From Burkholderia sp. Bp8992 (GTDB lineage Bacteria > Pseudomonadota > Gammaproteobacteria > Burkholderiales > Burkholderiaceae): 64,000 nt of DNA. Both the position numbers and the translations under genes were made by a program. Below the pieces are notes generated by a model. That model worked only from the letters and a program-made list of their open reading frames with translations. It was not told the DNA's origin and ran no database searches. Location: contig NZ_QTQI01000021.1 in assembly GCF_003853705.1 (NCBI RefSeq), forward strand, positions 1-64,000, read 5' to 3'. Every line of letters begins with the position of its first letter. Within the stretch, counting starts at the first letter, position 1. Below, in pieces: positions 60,484 through 64,000 of this stretch.

Positions 60484-61860
60484 TCACGGATAGAAGATCT
60501 GGACGCGGAAATTCGACGCAGGCTTGCCGTTCGTTTCGAGGCGGACGACCATCGTCTGCGTGGTGCCGGGCGGCAGCCCGGCGTCGATCGGCGTGCCCGG
60601 GCGCACGTAGTCGCGCGGCGCGAGCACGCGGCGCACGGTCACGCGATTGGTGTCGTCGAGCAGCGTGAGTTCGAGCGACGGGTACGCGAGCGCGACGCGG
60701 TAGCGGTTCGTCAGCGGCACCTTCAGTTCGAGCTCGCGCGGGCCGTCGAGCTGGCGCAGGTCGGTCGCGTCGAGCCTCAGCCCGTCGATCGCGCGCGGCG
60801 GCGTGACCGTGCAGCCGAGCGGCGCGCACGCCTGCCGGAACCAGCCCTGCGTGACGGGCCAGTAGATCATCAGCGTTTCGCGTTGCCACCACGCCAGTTG
60901 CGCGACGAGCAGCCCGACCAGCGCGGCCGCGACGAGGCCGCCGAAAAAGCCGCCGAGCATCCCGCGCTGCTGCGGCGCGCGCGTCTCGCGCGTGACCGCG
61001 AAGTGCGGGCGGTCGTCGTCGGTCAGTGCGGCCGGGAACGGGACGGCCGGTTGGACGACCGGTTGGGCGACCGGCTCGGCTGCCGCTGCTGCGGACGCGG
61101 CGTTGTCATGCCGGGCGAACGCGTCGGGTTCGGATCCGGTTTCGGGTTCAGGTTCGGAGACGGCCGGTGCCGGCGTGAACGCGAAACGCGGCTCGCGCGG
61201 CGCGCGATCGTCGTCCGGCACGGCGAAGCGCGCGTGGCCGACGGGTTCGGCCGCATCGGGCGCTGCTTCCGGTTTCGGCTGAACGTGGGCGACGAAGCGC
61301 GGCTCGCGCGGGTCGTGCTCGACCGGCGCGGGCGATGCTTCGGTGTCGGTTCCCGCCTGCCGTGGATGCGGTTCGGCCGGATGCGCGACATCGGTCGATG
61401 TCGCATCGAGTTCGGTCGGGGCCGGGAAGGGCGCTGGCGTACCCGACAGGTGAACGATGCCGGCTTCCGTGGCCGGGAGTGCGAGCGGAATCAGCGGCCC
61501 GGTGCGGACGGTCTCGACGCTGTGCTGCAGCGACGGATCGACGCCGGCGTCGAGCCACGGCGCCCACATGTCCCAGCCTTCGGGCTTGTAATCGGACTCG
61601 GATGGCGACCCGGCCGGAGCGTCGGCGGTGAACAGCCGTGCGGGCGGGGCCTGATGGTGTGCGTGGGTGTCGTCCTGCGCAGCCGCCGCCTCGGTCAGTG
61701 CCGGTTCGGGCTGCTGCGCGTGCTCGGGAACGAGCGATTCGGACGCGTTGAAGACTTCGTGGCAATGGCCGCAGCGCACGAGCCCTTCATGCAGCGAGAG
61801 CTGTTCCTGCTGCAGCCGGAAGACGGTTTCGCAATGAGGGCAGCGCGTCGCAAGAAGCAT
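60484..61860 (-). CDS. Zinc-ribbon and DUF3426 membrane protein
   Basis: A 458-residue protein. The first 40 residues form an MJ0042-type zinc ribbon (CPHC ... CGHC), followed by a long low-complexity Pro/Ala/Glu-rich region (about 45-290), one membrane helix (about 300-322, [21 protein letters not shown]) and a C-terminal DUF3426 domain outside. The fold suggests a membrane-linked regulatory or sensing role, but the function is unknown. It lies between prmA and tpx, a position conserved in betaproteobacteria. Confidence 0.88.
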   Translation of the reverse strand: MLLATRCPHCETVFRLQQEQLSLHEGLVRCGHCHEVFNASESLVPEHAQQPEPALTEAAAAQDDTHAHHQAPPARLFTADAPAGSPSESDYKPEGWDMWAPWLDAGVDPSLQHSVETVRTGPLIPLALPATEAGIVHLSGTPAPFPAPTELDATSTDVAHPAEPHPRQAGTDTEASPAPVEHDPREPRFVAHVQPKPEAAPDAAEPVGHARFAVPDDDRAPREPRFAFTPAPAVSEPEPETGSEPDAFARHDNAASAAAAAEPVAQPVVQPAVPFPAALTDDDRPHFAVTRETRAPQQRGMLGGFFGGLVAAALVGLLVAQLAWWQRETLMIYWPVTQGWFRQACAPLGCTVTPPRAIDGLRLDATDLRQLDGPRELELKVPLTNRYRVALAYPSLELTLLDDTNRVTVRRVLAPRDYVRPGTPIDAGLPPGTTQTMVVRLETNGKPASNFRVQIFYP

Positions 61861-61905
61861 GTCGAGCCGGGCGGCCTGCTGGCCAGAGTGAAGGACAGCG
61901 CTATT

Positions 61906-62808
61906 CTAATGGCTTTCGCGCCGGGTTCCGGCGAGGCATACCCAACCTTCGTGTTCGCGCCAGACCGAGATGTCGACGTAGCGCGCATAAACGGCCGCGA
62001 CTTCGTCCGCCTGGCGCGCGAGCACGCCCGACAGCGCGATGCGCCCGCCCGGTTTGACCTTCGATGCGAGCATCGACGCCATCAGCTTCAGCGGGTTCGA
62101 CAGGATGTTCGCGACGACGATGTCGAACTCGCCGTCCGGGCATGCGTCGGGCAGCCCGTACGTGACTTCCGCACGGTTGCGCTCGCTGTTCTGGCGCGCC
62201 GACTCGACGGCCTGCGGATCGATGTCGATGCCGATCACGGGGTTCGCCCCGCATTTCTTCGCGAGGATCGCGAGGATGCCCGAGCCGCAGCCGTAGTCGA
62301 GCACCGACTGGCCGGGCTTCACCGACTGCTCGAGCCACTCCATGCACAGGCGCGTAGTGGGGTGGCTGCCGGTGCCGAATGCGAGGCCCGGATCGAGTTC
62401 GAGGACGAGCGCGTCGGGATCGGGTGCATCGTGCCACGACGGTACGACCCAGATCCGCTCGCCGATCGGGATCGGCTCGAATTGCGATTGCGTGAGCCGC
62501 ACCCAGTCCTGCTCCTCGACTTCGCGGACGACGAACGTCGGCGTGTCGGCGATGCCGATCTCGTTTGCAGCCGCGGCGAGCAGCACGGCCGGCTCATGGT
62601 CGGCCGACAGCAGCGCAACCACGCGCGAGTGCTGCCACGCGGTGCGGTCGGGCACGAGGCCCGGCTCGCCGAAGAGCGGCTGTTCGTCGGGCGTGTCGGC
62701 GTCGGCGTCCTCGACGGACACCGACAGCGCGCCGAGGTCGAGCAGCGCGTCGGACAGCGCCTCCGCATGCTCACGGGCCAGTTCGACGACGAGTTCGCGA
62801 TAGCTCAT
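61906..62808 (-). CDS. prmA: Ribosomal protein L11 methyltransferase
   Basis: A 300-residue SAM-dependent enzyme trimethylating L11 at several amino groups. The N-terminal L11-recognition domain (1-70) is followed by the methyltransferase fold with [20 protein letters not shown] (SAM loop), DIDPQAVE and the NILSNPL motif with the catalytic Asn. It starts 2 nt after accC, so it is in the accC operon, an arrangement also seen elsewhere. Confidence 0.96.
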   Translation of the reverse strand: MSYRELVVELAREHAEALSDALLDLGALSVSVEDADADTPDEQPLFGEPGLVPDRTAWQHSRVVALLSADHEPAVLLAAAANEIGIADTPTFVVREVEEQDWVRLTQSQFEPIPIGERIWVVPSWHDAPDPDALVLELDPGLAFGTGSHPTTRLCMEWLEQSVKPGQSVLDYGCGSGILAILAKKCGANPVIGIDIDPQAVESARQNSERNRAEVTYGLPDACPDGEFDIVVANILSNPLKLMASMLASKVKPGGRIALSGVLARQADEVAAVYARYVDISVWREHEGWVCLAGTRRESH

Positions 62809-62810
62809 GC

Positions 62811-64000
62811 TTACGCTTCTTCCGGTGCGACCTGCTGCTTTTGCGCGAGCCGGTTTTCGAGGTAGTGGATGCTGGTGCCGCCTTCGACGAACTTCGAGTC
62901 GATCATCAGCTCGCGGTGCAGCGGGATGTTGGTCTGGATGCCTTCGACGACCATTTCCGACAGCGCGATGCGCATCCGGCGGATCGCCTGCTCGCGCGTC
63001 GCGCCGTAGGTGATCAGCTTGCCGATCATCGAATCATAGTTCGGCGGCACGAAATAGCCATTGTAGGCATGCGAGTCGACGCGCACGCCGGGGCCGCCCG
63101 GCGTATGCCACGACGTGATCCGGCCCGGCGACGGCGTGAACTTGAACGGATCTTCGGCGTTGATCCGGCATTCGATCGCATGTCCGCGGAACTGGATGTC
63201 GCGCTGGCGCAGCGTGAGCTTCTCGCCGGCCGCGATGCGGATCTGTTCCTGCACGATGTCGACGCCCGTGATCAGCTCCGATACCGGGTGCTCGACCTGC
63301 ACGCGCGTGTTCATCTCGATGAAGTAGAACTCGCCGTTTTCGTACAGGAATTCGAACGTGCCCGCACCGAGGTAGCCCATCTTCTTGCATGCGTCCGCGC
63401 AGCGGTCGCCGATGCGGTCGATCAGGCGGCGCGGAATGCCGGGCGCCGGCGCTTCCTCGATCACCTTCTGGTGGCGGCGCTGCATCGAGCAATCGCGTTC
63501 GCCGAGCCAGATCGCGTTCTTGTACGCGTCCGACAGCACCTGGATCTCGATGTGGCGCGGGTTCTCGAGGAACTTCTCCATGTACACCTGCGGGTTGCCG
63601 AACGCACGGCCGGCTTCCTCGCGGGTCATGTTGACCGCGTTGACGAGCGCAGCCTCGGTGTGCACGACGCGCATCCCGCGCCCGCCACCGCCGCCTGCCG
63701 CCTTGATGATGACCGGATAGCCGATCGCGCGCGCAATCTTGACGATCTCCTTCGGATCGTCCGGCAACGCGCCTTCCGAGCCCGGCACGCACGGCACGCC
63801 GGTCTTGATCATCGTCTGCTTCGCGGTGACCTTGTCGCCCATCATCCGGATCGTTTCCGGGCGCGGGCCGATGAACGTGAAGCCGGACTGCTCGACGCGC
63901 TCCGCGAAATCGGCGTTTTCCGACAGGAAGCCGTAGCCGGGGTGGATCGCTTCGGCGTCGGTGACTTCCGCGGCGCTGATCAGCGCCGGCATGTTCAGGT
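62811..64000 (-). CDS. accC: Acetyl-CoA carboxylase biotin carboxylase subunit (5' end beyond window)
   Basis: The last ~396 residues of biotin carboxylase, which carboxylates biotin on AccB in fatty acid synthesis. The ATP-grasp elements [11 protein letters not shown], the [12 protein letters not shown] catalytic segment and the late [13 protein letters not shown] are present. The N-terminal ~50 residues lie past position 64000; the first Met in frame (63992) is internal (..[11 protein letters not shown]). accB is expected next to it outside the window. prmA follows directly. Confidence 0.96.
   Translation of the reverse strand, partial: LNMPALISAAEVTDAEAIHPGYGFLSENADFAERVEQSGFTFIGPRPETIRMMGDKVTAKQTMIKTGVPCVPGSEGALPDDPKEIVKIARAIGYPVIIKAAGGGGGRGMRVVHTEAALVNAVNMTREEAGRAFGNPQVYMEKFLENPRHIEIQVLSDAYKNAIWLGERDCSMQRRHQKVIEEAPAPGIPRRLIDRIGDRCADACKKMGYLGAGTFEFLYENGEFYFIEMNTRVQVEHPVSELITGVDIVQEQIRIAAGEKLTLRQRDIQFRGHAIECRINAEDPFKFTPSPGRITSWHTPGGPGVRVDSHAYNGYFVPPNYDSMIGKLITYGATREQAIRRMRIALSEMVVEGIQTNIPLHRELMIDSKFVEGGTSIHYLENRLAQKQQVAPEEA

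Overview
The window looks like a stretch of the primary chromosome of a Burkholderia, most likely of the Burkholderia cepacia complex. The evidence is high G+C with strong third-position G/C bias, the betaproteobacterial gene order (complete dcw cluster followed by lpxC, a dciA-type gene and secA; zapD/yacG/coaE/pilDCB; ispB/rplU/rpmA/obg/proB), and protein sequences that read as Burkholderia orthologues. It is almost entirely core genome. I see no insertion sequence, prophage, CRISPR array, restriction system or other accessory island.

Layout. 1-375: the 3' end of an rRNA operon (23S tail, 5S, terminator). 672-6883: a molybdopterin oxidoreductase, a long-chain acyl-CoA synthetase, an outer-membrane porin (minus strand) and the ubiquinone hydroxylase coq7. 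7133-24643: the dcw cluster mraZ-rsmH-ftsL-ftsI-murE-murF-mraY-murD-ftsW-murG-murC-ddlB-ftsQ-ftsA-ftsZ, which makes lipid II and the divisome. It is headed by a promoter overlapping four 10-bp-spaced MraZ-type repeats, and its genes are mostly joined by 4-base ATGA overlaps. 24832-33087: a peroxiredoxin, lpxC (lipid A), a dciA-like gene (minus), secA, argJ, a DUF815 ATPase, mutT and yacG (minus). 33116-39629: a minus-strand block with zapD, coaE, type IV pilus genes pilD-pilC-pilB, a CorC/TlyC-like CBS protein and tRNA-Pro(CGG). 39778-48057: ispB (minus), the rplU-rpmA-obg-proB run, a CNP1-type lipoprotein and rppH (minus), proS and marC. 48150-52064: hpt and ffh (minus), then a CcsA-type protein, a PP0621-type protein and ampD. 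52164-58280: the class Ia ribonucleotide reductase genes nrdA and nrdB with NrdR-type boxes, then a Lys/Ala-repeat histone H1-like protein. 58392-64000: a minus-strand series slyB-like lipoprotein, PfkB kinase, tpx, DUF3426 zinc-ribbon membrane protein, prmA and accC (cut by the window end).

Functionally the window is dominated by envelope growth and division: peptidoglycan precursors, FtsZ ring and ZapD, lipid A, Sec export, SRP, AmpD recycling and undecaprenyl/ubiquinone-side prenyl metabolism. Translation and nucleotide supply come next (rRNA, tRNA, L21, L27, Obg, ProS, RNR, HPRT, YacG).

I found no new multi-gene system. What deserves a second look is mostly non-coding. (i) A GC-rich repeat-like element sits between murC and ddlB; it supplies the ddlB Shine-Dalgarno inside a perfect 10-bp inverted repeat and carries a 28-codon frame coupled at both ends. 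(ii) A run of strong hairpins lies in the 438-base nrdB to H1-like spacer. (iii) nrdA has a long structured leader behind tandem NrdR boxes. (iv) Intrinsic-terminator-like hairpins sit directly against the ribosome binding regions of proS and of the CNP1-type lipoprotein gene.
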